Assembly: GCA_030867875.1 (NCBI GenBank)
Contig: JAOWCC010000019.1
Coordinates: forward strand, 79,946,861-80,010,860
Reading direction: 5' to 3'
Source: Actinernus sp. WN-2022
Lineage: Eukaryota; Cnidaria; Anthozoa; Actiniaria; Actinernidae
Length of the DNA stretch: 64,000 nt
The translations under genes and the position numbers were made by a program. The notes under the pieces are model-generated. The model had not been told where the DNA came from and did no database searches. It saw only the letters and a program-made list of their open reading frames with translations. Below are positions 33,815 to 46,091 of this stretch, in pieces. Each line of letters starts with the position of its first letter. Within the stretch, counting starts at the first letter, position 1.

Positions 33815-35132
33815 TTATAAACTAATTGCGATTTTGAGACGCCGATACCGAATTATATTGCGGGCCAGTTGGGAGAAAATATATTTCGCCGGCAACATGA
33901 TTCGGTATCGGCCTCTCAAAATCGCAATTAGTTTTGTATCGCGATTCAACAATTAAGTGGGAATTCTTAAAAGAAAGAAGAGAATGAAGCATCAAACTCA
34001 CTGAACTCATGCTGATCGTAATTTCAATTCTCAAAAGGCGCCTTAGTATATCCATGGCAACGGTTTCACAGCTTGAGACTTGAGTGGAGAAAACTTTCGC
34101 GACGTGTTTTGAAATCTCTTCAACGCTTCTAGTTCTACATCAATTCTTGTCAAATAAACATCAGTTTCAAAAATAATAAATGATTTCGAATTTAAGGGTT
34201 ATCTTAGTTAAAAGAAGCGGGTATTTTTCTTTGAAAGAAAGGCTTTTTGCTTTGACTTTGAGGCTTGACTTTTGCAATTTTGCTGCTTCGACGGTGTAAA
34301 TTGTATTTTAAGCGGATACGAGTGTTACATTTCTGACGAAAACTACAATGCCAACCTTACCTTTAGGATTGATGAATTCTTATCTTGTAATTTACAACGA
34401 TTTGAAGGTGAAATTCTAGAAATCTTTCCACGACGCGCTCAATAAATGCTGTTGAACAAACGACTTTTGAACTTGACCGGGAACCCATGTATAAACTGCA
34501 AGGGCTCGCGCAAGGGCTGAAACGCCAATACCATGTTATATTGGCGTCTCAAAAGTAAAAAAAATGATCAGTGAATCGTGATACTATAAACTAATTGCGA
34601 TTTTGAGACGCCGATACCGAATTATATTGCAGGCCAGTTGGGAGAAAATATATTTCGTATTGGGCGGAGTCGCGCAGTTTTGTTTTGTATCGCGATTCAA
34701 CAGTTTAGTCGGGAATTGTTAAAAGAAAGAAGAGAATGAAGCACCAAACCTATGCTGATCGTAATTTCAATTCTCAAAAGGCGCCTAGTATATCTATGGC
34801 AACGGTTTCAAGTCACAGCTTGAGTGGAGAAAATTTGAAATCTCTTCAAAAATTGTGAAAATTGTACTTTTAGCGGATAAGAGTGTTAGATTTCTGACGG
34901 AAACTACAATGCCAACCTTACCTTTACGATTGAATAATTCTTATCTTGTAATTTACAGTGTTTTGAAGGTGAAATTGTAGAAATCTTGCTGTTGAACAAA
35001 CGACTTTTGACCTGGAACCCATGTAACTGCAAGGGCTCGCGCAAGAGCCAATCAGAGGCCGGTATTCTGAGACGCCAATATCATCTTATATTGGCGTCTC
35101 AAAAGTAAACAAAATAATCAGTGAATCGTGAT
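33815..35132. mobile_element. Two tandem copies of a GAGACGCC-ended MITE
   Basis: Both copies start AACTAATTGCGATTTTGAGA near 33818 and 34587 and end CAGTGAATCGTGATAC near 34580 and 35131. Inside each end TTTTGAGACGCC and GGCGTCTCAAAA are inverted. Copy 1 is about 765 bp, copy 2 about 545 bp with internal deletions. Confidence 0.75.
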
Positions 35133-35462
35133 ACTACTGTATATTGCTGTATGATTTGATATATTACTGTATTATTTGATATATTACTGATGATTTGATA
35201 TATTTCTGTATATTTACTGTATGATTTGATATATTACTGTATATCAGACTGTATGATTTGATATATTACTGTATATTACTGTATGATTTAATATATTACT
35301 GTATGATTTGATATATTACTGTATATTACTGTATGATTTGATACTGAGTTACTGTATATTACTGTATGATTTGATAGTTACTGTATATTACTGTATGATT
35401 TGATATATTACTGTATATTACTGTATGATTTGATAGTTACTGTATATTACTGTATGATTTGA
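35133..35462. repeat. Minisatellite TGTATGATTTGATATATTAC, right block
   Basis: Continuation of the 33.72-kb minisatellite, with roughly fifteen units; many alternate with an extra TGTATATTAC. Confidence 0.85.
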
Positions 35463-35465
35463 TAG

Positions 35466-36110
35466 CTCAAAGTTTGAAATTATTTGACAGTTGAACTACG
35501 AAGGTTCATACATCCAGAATATCTGGTATTTTATCGCACTAAATGGCAAATGAATAACACAATAAACTTGCTTTGATGAAGATTATGTTGTTGTGTCTTG
35601 ATTTTGGGGGTTTGGGGGCCGATTTAACGAGTTTCTAGAAAACATAAGAGAGGAAAGGCCGGCAAGCCGATCGCGATGGCGTATCACATACCTGTGATAT
35701 GAAAGGATGCCTCGTTTTGGTACTCTCCCATCCAATGGTGCGGCTGTGATTTTCAACTCCAAAACGAGGCATCATTTCTGTTGGACTTCCGTGTCTCGTC
35801 AAACTATGAAGAGGTGTTTTGAACGGCGAAATGCGAGGTGACAAAAATCATTTCTCGGTAGTCGTTGAATGTTTGGTCATGAAACTTGATAGATAGCAAG
35901 GAGATCTGTCTACGGGATCCGGAAGTATCAAGTCGATTTAGTGGATTTAAGGATCATTTTTGCCGTGGAGATGACACAACAACATAATCTTCAACAAAGC
36001 AGGTTTATTGTGTTATTCATTTCCCATTTAGTGCGATAAAATATCACATATTCTGGATGTATGAACCTTCGTAGTTCAACTGTCATGCAAATAATTTCAA
36101 AATTTGACTT
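35466..36110. mobile_element. MITE with about 135-bp inverted arms
   Basis: The left arm 35466-35600 (ACAGTTGAACTACGAAGGTT, GCGATAAAAT-type segment, AACAACATAATCTTC inverse) and the right arm 35965-36110 are inverted copies. The middle contains a second short palindromic region around 35700-35770. No coding sequence and no clear target duplication. Confidence 0.75.
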
Positions 36111-36509
36111 TGGACTGCCTGTGTCAAAACCAGAAAGTGCTTCGTTGATCGTGACCGTTTAAGTACCGCCGAAATCGAAACCTGAACCATGAGCGTTGCC
36201 GCTGACAGACTTGCAGTACTGTAGTAACCAGACTCTACTTGTGCACCAGGCGACACGGTTGTACTCGCGGAACAACTGCGGACTCTTCTGGACTATTTTC
36301 ATAATTATGTTTCATTTATTAATGCATAAGCAATGTACATGTACATGCTAACTTCCTCATAAATTAGAAACTATTTAAATAGTTCTTCGCATCTGAGAAA
36401 ATTTCCGCACTCTGCGGCTTTATGTTATATCCACTCGCTGGAGTCTACGGTATAGGAATCAGCTCATGACACCAGACTTCATGCCTATGTGGTTTCAAAG
36501 ACCTTTCAG

Positions 36510-36815
36510 TTAACTCCAAGGTAGAGTTATTTACTCCTTCGGTTGAGTGATTTTATCTCCTTAAATTTTACTCAGTGGGAGTTATCTCTGTAATCACAAT
36601 AGTAAAAACAACTCCTAACCTGGAGTTAAACGTTCAAGCATTGTAATAACTCTTTTGAGGGATTTAAATTAACTACAATAGAGAGTATAGTAAAGTTCAA
36701 CTCCCATGTAGGAGTTAAACGAACTCCTTTATTGGAGTGAAATTAAATTCAAAACATTGTAACTCCACTCTCAAGAGTTATTTTAACCCCATAAGTGGAG
36801 TAAAAATAATTGTGA
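36510..36815. repeat. Cluster of short AACTCC/GGAGTT hairpins
   Basis: At least eight occurrences of AACTCC or GGAGTT in alternating orientation within 300 bp (for example AACTCCTAACCTGGAGTT and CAACTCCCATGTAGGAGTT), each able to pair locally. It has no fixed period. Confidence 0.7.
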
Positions 36816-36846
36816 AAATAACAGTGTTTAGGATTTTTTTTTAAAT

Positions 36847-37215
36847 AATGGGGTCAATACGGCCCATGCTAAAAAGCTAAATTGACCCTTATTGTAGAAC
36901 TAAAATGGCCTAAGGGCCAAATTAGAAACAATAGGGTCAATATGACCCATGCCAAAAAGCTAAATTGACCCTTATTGTAGGACTAATATGGTCTAAGGGC
37001 TAAAGTAGAAATAATGGGATCAATATGACCCTTGCTTAAAAGCTAAATTGGCTCTTATTGTAGCACTAAAATGACATAAAGGGGCCAAAGTAGAAATCTA
37101 TGGGGTCAATTTGTTTTTTATTGGGGCTGATTTGGCCTCATTTTTCAAAACGACCCCTATAGGGCCAAATCAGCCCTAGTGCCTTTGGGGCTGATTTGGC
37201 TTTTTGGGCTGAAAC
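36847..37215. repeat. Tandem repeat of about 83 bp with internal hairpins
   Basis: GGGTCAATA-type starts recur at about 36851, 36933, 37016 and 37102. Each unit includes GGGTCAAT and AATTGACCC plus GGCC/GGGCC pairs, so units can fold on themselves. It grades into further GGGCCAAATCAGCCC hairpins to about 37215. Confidence 0.75.
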
Positions 37216-38620
37216 AGCTCTTTTGAATTTACAGTGTATGCATTCTCATACACTGTCCTGCAAATACTGCACGCAAACTCCAGTTTAAAAAGTTCCTGCT
37301 CTTCAAAGAACCACAGCAGCTCAAACAGGATACCATTCTGAGAAATCCGAAGTTTGAAGCTGTAGAATGTTTTTTCCACTGCACTAAAGCTGATAGATCC
37401 AACTAGTAAAAGCCGCTACTGCACGACTGTTCTACATAAAACGCTTCGATTCTTTCGCGTGTTCGTATTGGCTTATTGTAAAAACAAAGGTTGATGACGT
37501 CAGGAACATGAAAGTCTGTGAAGTCCATCAGAGGGGGAGGAAGTGGGCGGACGACCTCGTACCGTCTGAAAATCAGGCTACACGATTCACAGAGCTAAAC
37601 TAGGCCACTTCCAAAGTACAACATTTTCCATTATAGTTCAGGTATATTTAGACTCGTTCTAAAATGATTTGAGATCGAAAATGGTTAGGGTTTGTTTTAT
37701 TTGGGGGTTAGATTTGCAATGAATCGGTCCATGAATCGTGGTGTGAACATAACATGAAGTCTCTGCCCTTTCGAGGAAGTTCTGAATTAGGCTCTCGATT
37801 TCCTATCCGAGCAAGGATTTAGTCGTCTTTTACGGGATGAGCCTTCGGCACGACTCAAGGCTATCGTTCGCATTTATTTGGAGTCTTGCCACACCAAATG
37901 TCAAAGACTTTCGCGAACTGTCGGCTCCGAACTGTCTTTCGACAGGGGCTGCTGCCTTCCGGAGTTTCTAGCAAGCGTTTGGAATTCGGGTTTCTCGATT
38001 TTTGGGGAGTCTTACTTCCTATATTTTAGCCCATTATGAGCCAGTGCAGAGTTCCAATATTTCTTATTTTCCGGGCGCAAGGGTTGTATCCGAATATATC
38101 GTACCATTTTAGCTACCTCGAATCCCGCTCCCTTACACATATCTGCTAGAATTTAATACAATATATCCATGTTTCCTGGCTGAAGCAAATTGCCAAATTT
38201 CACTTTAAAATCGCAATTACAAACTCTACAGTTATCACTTGGATTCTTCGAGTTGTTCGACATCACATCGCTTCAAACTTTTTGCAAGTTCGTTTTGGGA
38301 ATTAAAATTGTTCTTCCGCTGTCTAACGCTTTCTTTCCATTGTCAACATTTGACATCTCAACGTCTCGAGTGAATACAGGCGTGAAAGGTTTCAGAATCC
38401 CGGGGTCTGTCTGCAAGCCTTTCTTTCTTCTCTCCTCCCCTCCCCCTCCTTCCTTTTTTTTGCTCTCGCCCCATTTTATGCGCGGCCAAATAGCGAAAAA
38501 GTCTTCCTACGCTCCAAAAAAGCCCACGGAAACGCTTGCTACGCAGGCTAAATAACTGTAATCTGCCAATTTCGTTTATTAAGGAATCAAATTTCAATGA
38601 CGTCATTTAAGGGATAACAT
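37216..38620. other. Non-coding; fragments of common repeats
   Basis: AT-rich with a polypyrimidine patch at 38420-38465 and a GC-rich piece at about 38510-38548 (ACGGAAACGCTTGCTACGCA). That piece looks like one end of a dispersed repeat. No gene is supported. Confidence 0.4.
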
Positions 38621-38621
38621 A

Positions 38622-39404
38622 TATATCTAGCACGTTTTCACAAAAGGGGTCTTAGGTTCTAGGGCTCCTTTTGTGAAAACAGCGTAGATCTTGTGTGCCT
38701 TTAGCTTTAAAAGCCAGTAACTCGTGTTTCTGCCGTTTTCTTGAAAGCGCAAATGACAGTTACTTTTACGACTTTTCTGGCCTTTCTTTCGAATAATTGA
38801 TATCTAGGTATTTGGGGGTGGTGTGGGGTGGGGAGGAGTAGTTCAACATTTTCCGCGAAAAACCAACTTTGCCTGACGTACGGCGCAACGATTTGCTTAG
38901 TGAAAGATGTACATTTTCCACTAGGTCTGAGAAAAAAAAGTGCATTTTTTGGATGAAAACGTTGAAAAGTGAGTTACTGGCTTTTAAAGCCAACAAGTAC
39001 GCATTAATTTACTTGTGTAACCTAAATGTCAAAGTGGCGCCACGTCTCGAGCTTTTAATGGATTTCGATGCACTACACGGCAATACGACGTTCTCTTCCT
39101 GTAGATTACGTTTAATTCATGGAATGTTGCTGTATTTTCAGTAAAAATACCAGAAAATTGCCTTTTTCTAACCTAACCCTAACCTCTAGCTCTCAAATAA
39201 AAGAAATTATGGGATAGATCTCACACAAGTAAATTGTGGGATAGAAAGGCCAGAAAAGTCTTAAACTGTCATTTGCCGTTTCAAGAAAACGGCAAAAACA
39301 CGAGTTACTGGCTTTTAAAGCTAAATGCGCACAAGATCTAGCATGTATTCACAAAAGGGGGTCTTAGGTTCTGGGGCTCCTTTTGTGAAAACAGCGTAGA
39401 TATA
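38622..39404. mobile_element. MITE with about 165-bp inverted arms
   Basis: Arms 38622-38790 and 39243-39404 are inverted copies sharing AGCCAGTAACTCGTGTTT, GCCGTTTTCTTGAAA and AAATGACAGTT. Each tip itself contains a hairpin, TTTTCACAAAAGG paired with CCTTTTGTGAAAA. It is not coding. Confidence 0.8.
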
Positions 39405-39439
39405 GTTCCTTTGGCTCTGTTTTCTTATATGCTCCACTT

Positions 39440-40953
39440 ATTAAGGGCCCATTGACATATTTAAATCGGCCGTTGCTAGGGAAAGTTTGCAGCCTCGTAA
39501 AACCCGGAAAATTAAAGAGTGGGCAATAATTGTTGTCAAGGTGACTCCTAGGATAAAGTTTTGTAGTCTGATGACGTCATCATGACGTTACTTTATGACG
39601 TCATCAAAATCAGAAAATTTCTAAACTCTCCAAGGCTTTTTGTTCTACTAGTAATTTATGAATATTTTCCGAATCTACGAATTTAGGCGCATAAAACCGA
39701 GCTACGACTAAAAATGAAGATTTTACAACACTTTTCAGTCCAATTTTAAGCTTTTTTGGCGAATGAAAAGCCATAACTTTGGAATTTATTGTCGGTTTCC
39801 AAATTTGTGGAGAACGTGGTCAACAACATTTAAACGGGAAAAAAGTTTCAATTGGTGTTTAGTCGCAGAACTGTGGTCGAACAATGGCCAGTTTGGGGGC
39901 TTGGTTGAGTACTCCAGTCTGCAATGAGCTAGCTTGAGTGTCTGCATGAGCTTCGGACTGTGTGGAGCACATGCCAGGAACCCATTTCGCGGCAAATCGA
40001 AGAGCCAATAGAAATCGTGCTAAAATTAGACGGAGATTCGAAAACGTTTGTTTCACTTGAAGTTGAATCTCGTGGCGTTCACAACAGTTTGCTGAGTTTG
40101 TTTTCCGACATCAAAAATACTTTTTAAGGATGAAAACTGACCTGTATTTTAATTAGTTGCACTGAGGTTCAATCACAACTTTACCAGGAACCCGAAAGCA
40201 TTATCTGGAGACAAAAGTGTGCATGTTTGTGGAATATTTGAGTTGAAAACCTGCCGGTCGAAATCACTTGACTTCTTGAGTGGCGGCGTACTTTTCTTCG
40301 TGTTTTTAGAAGCCATGTTCTCGCTGGAAGCAGCCATTTCAGCTTCTATATCTTAGACAACTATAGACACTATTTACAAGATGTTATTTCAATCTATCAA
40401 CAGCGGCAAGAGCTCCGTTACATCTGAGAATCCAATACAAGTTTGCTTTCCCTTTCATCGGCGATTTCCTGACAGATTTCACTCAGCTTTTGTCGCTGGA
40501 AAATGAAAAGCTTGGTTTATCGTGTGAAAGAAAATAATACTTGACAAGAAACTCAATCCGATAATTTTAAAGGAATCGTTAATGAATGAATCGAAAGGCG
40601 CCTAACTGTACTTGAACCTAGAGAAAGGGAAATAATTAATAATTTGTACCGAGCACAAACGTAACGGCAAGCGTACGGCGCCGCCAACACAGTGATATCC
40701 GCTACGGCTTGCTCGGACTTTTGAACACTTTTATACTTCATTCATTCATGAAAACCTTTCAGGTAAACCACGAATAATACTTACAAGCATGTGTAAGTAT
40801 TAAAACTATCGGGTGGCCTGTGGAAACGCATAAAACTAGCCTGAGAAAACAGCCGAGTCGGCTGTTTTCAGTCAGGCAAGCATAAACCGGAAGTCAAAAT
40901 TGCAGCATAGCAACGGTGTTGCATAGCAACGGAATATGTCAATGGGCCCTTAA
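39440..40953. mobile_element. TTAA-flanked DNA element, 1.5 kb, non-autonomous
   Basis: Element 39444-40949 with perfect 17-bp inverted ends GGGCCCATTGACATATT, flanked by TTAA. TTAA duplications are typical of piggyBac and Kolobok elements. Near the left end is a cluster of TGACGTCA palindromes (39570-39606). No transposase sequence is visible. A truncated, inverted copy lies at 54.6-55.7 kb. Confidence 0.85.
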
Positions 40954-41714
40954 AAGATCATTCTCTAGGATTGTTAGTATCGAATGTCTGACACCTGAAA
41001 AACAACTGTATACTAATGAAGAAATTCAATGTTGACTCAATTCATTTTAAACTCATTTGCATAACGTCCCTTAAATGACGTCATTTCAAGGATTTGTAAT
41101 GCTTTTTATAGCAATACTACGACCATAAATCGCCCAAACATGTTTGAACAGGATTAATTTTAAAACACTTTACTGCGCCCAAATCAATGATTTATGGCTA
41201 GGGCTAATATGCACTTTAAATCCTCGTCAAGTGATGTCGCTGTTGGATTCCTTGTCCCTTTGTTAATAAGAACAAACGACAAGAATCGGAGCATCCGTGC
41301 TGAAGGTACCTCTCGATCTCATTATTACATGTTCGTTAAAGTGCAAGTATCATGTCAAAAAATAAAATATATTGTACTATTGTGTTTGTTTCTCACAAAA
41401 AGGTATTAATCTTGCAAATTTTGTAACATTTCTGGCATTGAATCCCTAATTTTGGTTACTTTTCGTGGACCCTGCGACGTCATAAGATTTTATTTTATCT
41501 ATTTATTTACAACATTTGGGCGTAACGCCACAGGAAACAAACAACAGGACTCAAAGTCCCCTACGAGGCTTGTCTCAACTCCCTCCCTAGAGCCGGAAAA
41601 CTACTATAATAAAATCCTGTAGGTTTTCATTGTGCATGACATCACAAGATTAATCAATCCCGCAATTCGGGTAGCGTTTATTCTAATTTAATTTCTGTTC
41701 CTGCCTCTCAAAGA
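40954..41714. other. Non-coding stretch, nothing recognised
   Basis: AT-rich, with a short ORF at 41194 lacking any recognisable feature. Confidence 0.4.
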
Positions 41715-41824
41715 AAACTCAAGGGCACCCAACGAGTACTTTTAAAAATTCGTTTGAAACCAGTTGTCTGCAGCTTATCTAGCCATTTTAAGGGGCTTGG
41801 TATATAACGTGTTACAAGATACAA

Positions 41825-41888
41825 TGATACGGAGATACCAAGATACAGTGATACAGTGATACGGTGATACGGTGATACAGTGATACGA
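41825..41888. repeat. 8-bp GATACRGT subrepeats, left arm
   Basis: Nine GATAC occurrences at about 8-bp steps. The matching block in the right arm has seventeen. Confidence 0.9.
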
Positions 41889-42159
41889 ATATCTCAAATT
41901 TCCTTTAAAATTTAAAAAATGGGGGGGGGGGGGGGGAATACTTTCCCACAGAAATGTAGTTTTGGCAAGCCTGAATTTCAGCCGTCTCGTTCCTCCGAAC
42001 CGGAGGAGACGGCTGATTTTGGTAGCAATTTTTCACATACCAAAAGGAAGTTTTTAACCGGAAGTAAGGTTCTGTTTGATTGATGTGCTCACTCGCCCGT
42101 AACGAAAGCTAGCATAAATTTATTTCATGTTTATCGAGAAACGTTTCTCCACAGGCAGC

Positions 42160-42390
42160 CCAAGCTCAAGTTACGAAAATATAAGTGTTTGTATGGGAGC
42201 GTAGCGAACTCCGTTTACTAGCCAGAAATACTGTAAAATATTTGAATAAAACGACTAACCTTGCCACTGTGATATCTTCTGTCGTGTTTCTCTCCTTGTT
42301 GGGTGGTTTTAAGCTGATTTCAGTCGGGGTTTTTTTTTCGGAGCCCCTAAATCCTTATTTTTCGTAACTTGAGCTTGGGCTGCCTGTGGT
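42160..42390. mobile_element. CCACAGGCAGCCC MITE inside the left foldback arm
   Basis: Inverted ends CCACAGGCAGCCCAAGCTCA and its counterpart, flanked by TTTCT on both sides, about 230 bp. The same insertion is present at the mirrored place in the right arm (about 44.53-44.78 kb), so it predates, or was copied by, exchange between the arms. Confidence 0.65.
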
Positions 42391-42710
42391 TTCTCCAGCC
42401 CCGATCCAAGGGTTGGAATAAATGCTCCAGCAGGGCTAAGCTCCAGCAGGATGCCCTTAGCTTGGAAAGAAGCAAAACAAGGCCAAACGAGCCTCGCAAA
42501 ACCCAACAAGTTCAGACAGAGTGTCGAGTGGTCCACATCTGAACATAAAGAATAATTGATAGGAACCAGCCGAGAGAAGATTTGTTTCCAAGAAAGCTTA
42601 GATGGAAACATATTAAAACTCTGAATCGCTTGAAACCAACACCACGATCTCGCTATTTGCCGTGCTGTTTCAGGACCTTTCAGACTCCTGCAAATCGCTG
42701 TCACTGGCAT
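42309..42710 (-). other. 133-codon open frame in the left foldback arm
   Basis: It has a near-identical mirror at 44218-44619 on the plus strand. I do not recognise the translation, and part of it lies in the inserted MITE. Symmetry alone explains the pair, so I do not claim a gene. Confidence 0.25.
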
Positions 42711-45043
42711 TTAAGGCCTTTGATTTATGTGCCCTTCCTTTGTCATTTATAGGTGTTCGCTTTGGCTTTTTTCCCTCAAGGACCTTTCGTCTTTTCCATT
42801 TTCCAAGTCATAAGAAAACTAGAATGTACTGGCTATCAAATATTCTCGATGCGGCGCGTACCTTTGATCGGAAATCAACATTGCATTTCGGGCTATTTTC
42901 TACGCTTTCGATTTTCAACCAAAATAGAGTTTTTAAAAAGCTCTAACTCAAGAAGAATTGATTCGATTTGTCTGAATTTTTTTACACAATGTCAATTGAT
43001 ATCTCTGCTGCAAAAAAAATTGTTGGGGAATTGGGAAATTCTAAAAAGAGAGCTCTTGACGGTGTTTCCCGCATATCTACCCTTATATCTAGTCGGATTT
43101 ATGTTTTCGCCTTTTAACCGAAAGCATGATAACCAAATCGAATTTTGATATTCCCCTGCACGGTTTTGTAATACGATTCCTCCGAAATGCAACAAAGCAA
43201 CCATAAATTTGCACAGAAAATAATCGAGCGAGCCAATTGCAATATCACCCCCAAAAAAATCAAGCAAGGGCGAAACTTTAAAAGAATCGTGTATGAAACG
43301 GACTGTTGTATGGGTCACTTGAGCTCTTGCAGCCGTGGCGTGACGCTAATTTAACGGTATTATCTTTCAGCATGACTGCTTTGTCTGACTATTTTGTTAT
43401 TTAATTTTAACTTTTGAACGTTACGCATTTAACATTGAACCACTTTATTGCCCTTGTTGAAGAAAGGTTTTTGCAACACAAATACGAAATTAACGCTGAA
43501 AGCTTTATTCTCATTGGCAACTAGATTTAGGGACGGACCATTTGAAAGTTGATGGAGAGGGGGCCCGGTTTTTTTTGCTCGAAATTGTTTTGCGACTTCT
43601 CAGTTGCTGCAAGATTTTTTTCTGGCATCAGAACCTTGCACGATTCTTTTAAAGTTTCGCCCTTGCTTGTTTTTTTTGGGGTGATATTGCAATTGGCTCG
43701 CTCGATTATTTTCTGTGCAAATTTATGGTTGCTTTGTCGCATTTCGGAGGAATCGTATTACAAAACCGTGCAGGGGAATATCAAAATTCGATTTGGTTAT
43801 CATGCTTTCGGTTAAAAGGCGAAAACATAAATCCGACTAGATTACAAGGGTAGATATGCGGGAAACACCGTCAAGAGCTCTCTTTTTAGAATTTCTCAAT
43901 TCCCCAACAATTTTTTTTTTGTAGCAGAGATATCAATTGACATTGTGTAAGAAATTCAGACAAATAGAATCAATTCTTCTTGAGTTAGACCTTTTTAAAA
44001 ACTCTATTTTGGTTGAAAATCGAAAGCGTAGAAAATAGCCCGAAAATGCAATGTTGATTTCCGATCAAAGCTACGCGCCGCATCGAGAATATTTGATAGC
44101 CGGTACGAGTTTTCTTATGACTTGGAAAATGGAAAAGACGAAAGGTCCTTGAGGGAAAAAAGCCAAAGCGAACACCTATAAATGACAAAGGAAGGGCACA
44201 TAAATCAAAGGCCTTAAATGCCAGTGACAGCGATTTGCAGGAGTCTGAAAGGTCCTGAAACAGCACGGCAAATAGCGAGATCGTGGTGTTGGTTTCAAGC
44301 GATTCAGAGTTTTAATATGTTTCCATCTAAGCTTTCTTGGAAACAAATCTTCTCTCGGCTGGTTCCTATCAATTATTCTTTATGTTCAGATGTGGACCAC
44401 TCGGCACTCTGGCTGAACTTGTCGGGTTTTGCGAGGTTCGTTTGGCCTTGTTTTGCTTCTTTCCAAGCTAAGGGCATCCTGCTGGAGCTTGGCCCTGCTG
44501 GAGCATTTAGTCCAACCCTTGGGTCGGGGCTGAAGAAACCACAGGCAGCCCAAGCTCAAGTTACGAAAAATAAGGATTTAGGGGCTCCGAAAAAAAACAC
44601 CCGGCTGAAATCAGCTTAAAACCACCCAACAAGGAGAGACACACGACAGAAGACATCACAGTGGCAAGGTAAGTCGTTTTATTCAAATATTTTACAGTAT
44701 TTCTGGCTAGTAAACGGAGTTCGCTACGCTCCCAAACAAACCCTTATATTTTCGTAACTTGAGCTTGGGCTGCCTGTGGAGAAACGTTTCTCGATAAACA
44801 TGAAATAAATTTATGCTAGCTTTCGTTACGGGCGAGTGAGCACATCAATCAAACAGAACCTTACTTCCGGTTAAAAACTTCCTTTTTGGTATGTGAAAAC
44901 TTAGCTTGAATTTCAGCCGTCTCCTCCGGTTCGGAGGAACGAGACGGCTGAAATTCAGGCTAGCCAAAACTACATTTCTGTGGGAAAGTATCCCCCCCCC
45001 CCCCCCATTTTTTTAAATTTAAAGGAAATTTGAGATATTCGTA

Positions 45044-45178
45044 TCACCGTATCACCGTATCACTGTATCACTGTATCACCGTATCTTGGTATCTCCGTAT
45101 CACCGTATCACCGTATCACTGTATCACCGTATCACTGTATCACTGTATCTTGGTATCTCCGTATCATTGTATCTTGTA
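45044..45178. repeat. 8-bp GATACRGT subrepeats, right arm
   Basis: Seventeen GTATC occurrences, including a duplicated CTTGGTATCTCCG block. This arm tip is about 64 bp longer than the left one. Confidence 0.9.
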
Positions 45179-45645
45179 ACACGTTATATACCAAGCCATT
45201 TTAAGGCGCCATCTATGTCTTTTGACGTATTCTAGAAAGCTATTAGCTGTTCGGATTTTCTAGGTGGAAATCGCGTCAACCGAAAATACTATGGCAAAAT
45301 ATTCCCGGCCTACGAATTCGTTAGTAGTCTAGAACATAACAAGAATTTTCTAGCCTAAGTAACTTCATGTTGCAAAGTTTTGTGGAGGTACGAATTTTTT
45401 AGGGATTATTTTTTCCTGTTCTGACTCTATTGATCAGACGAATTGGGACGTACGAATATTTTAGGGGAAACCTTTTAGTCTCCCTTTTCTTCTATAATAT
45501 TGTAGGGATTGAAAACAAATTTTCTAGCCAGTATTTCAGAAAACAATTTCCTAGGGACAATTTTTTCAAATCCGAAAGTTTTAGGCTAACTTACTCTCCC
45601 GAACGGCTTTTTAACCGAAAACTTCGTTGGGTGCCCTTGAAAACT

Positions 45646-46091
45646 AAGTGAGACAACTGAAGTATACCAGAAATAGAATTTGGGGCAAAAAGAGTTGCTG
45701 TTGTTTTATGACGCTACTTGCACTTTAACTCATTGTATCCACTTTAGTGCTGAAGTCGCAATAAATAATTAATTTTCCTCAATTATTCATGACCGAAAAT
45801 CCTGCTTTTCATTTATAGTGTTAACATCTGATTTTCAGAAGTTTGGATATACGTTCGCCTTCACTCTGACACATCATGAAGAACTGTTGTCTGGTTCAGA
45901 TGCTGGTAAGGGGCTCTCTTCCTCGGTTAGACTTCATTCGTTGTTCTGTAGGTCGTTTTCTTTTGGACTTCACTGATAAAGAATCCCATTGTTTTAGGGT
46001 TGTCTTCCTTGCAGTAATTTTTACCAACTAATTTTAAAACATGTGTTGTGGTCAGCGTTGTGGAGTAGTGTTTTTATTTACCATAAGTTAC
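45646..46091. other. Non-coding stretch between two element copies
   Basis: Nothing recognisable. Confidence 0.4.

Larger units (their letters stand above)
41785..45206. mobile_element. Foldback element, 3.4 kb, 9-bp target duplication
   Basis: The element is 41794-45197, with ATTTTAAGG on both sides (41785-41793 and 45198-45206). It begins GGCTTGGTATATAACGTG and ends with the exact inverse. Arms of about 1.5 kb (41794-43291 and 43639-45197) are inverted copies around a 347-bp centre. Near each tip are 8-bp GATACRGT subrepeats and a G/C homopolymer. Long arms, tip subrepeats and 9-bp duplications fit foldback elements, which are often related to Mutator. No transposase is visible. Confidence 0.9.
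41715..45645. mobile_element. CAAGGGCACCC element split by the foldback element
   Basis: The outer ends CAAGGGCACCCAACGA (from 41721) and TCGTTGGGTGCCCTTG (to 45639) are perfect inverted repeats, flanked by AAAACT on both sides (41715-41720 and 45640-45645). Without the foldback insert it is about 0.5 kb. Other copies are at 29317 and 46098. Superfamily unknown; the 6-bp duplication is seen twice. Confidence 0.8.

Noticed and set aside
38190..38555. 121-codon ORF
   Set aside because: It is partly made of a polypyrimidine tract and the end of a dispersed repeat; no recognisable domain.
42309..44619. Matching 133-codon ORFs at 42309-42710 and 44218-44619, seemingly a conserved gene pair
   Set aside because: They are mirror images in the arms of the foldback element and partly lie in an inserted MITE. 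The matching open frames on the other strand are mirrored too.
41715..45645. Whole 41.7-45.6 kb block as one large transposon
   Set aside because: Two independent sets of ends and target duplications (AAAACT outside, ATTTTAAGG inside) show a foldback element nested in a smaller element.
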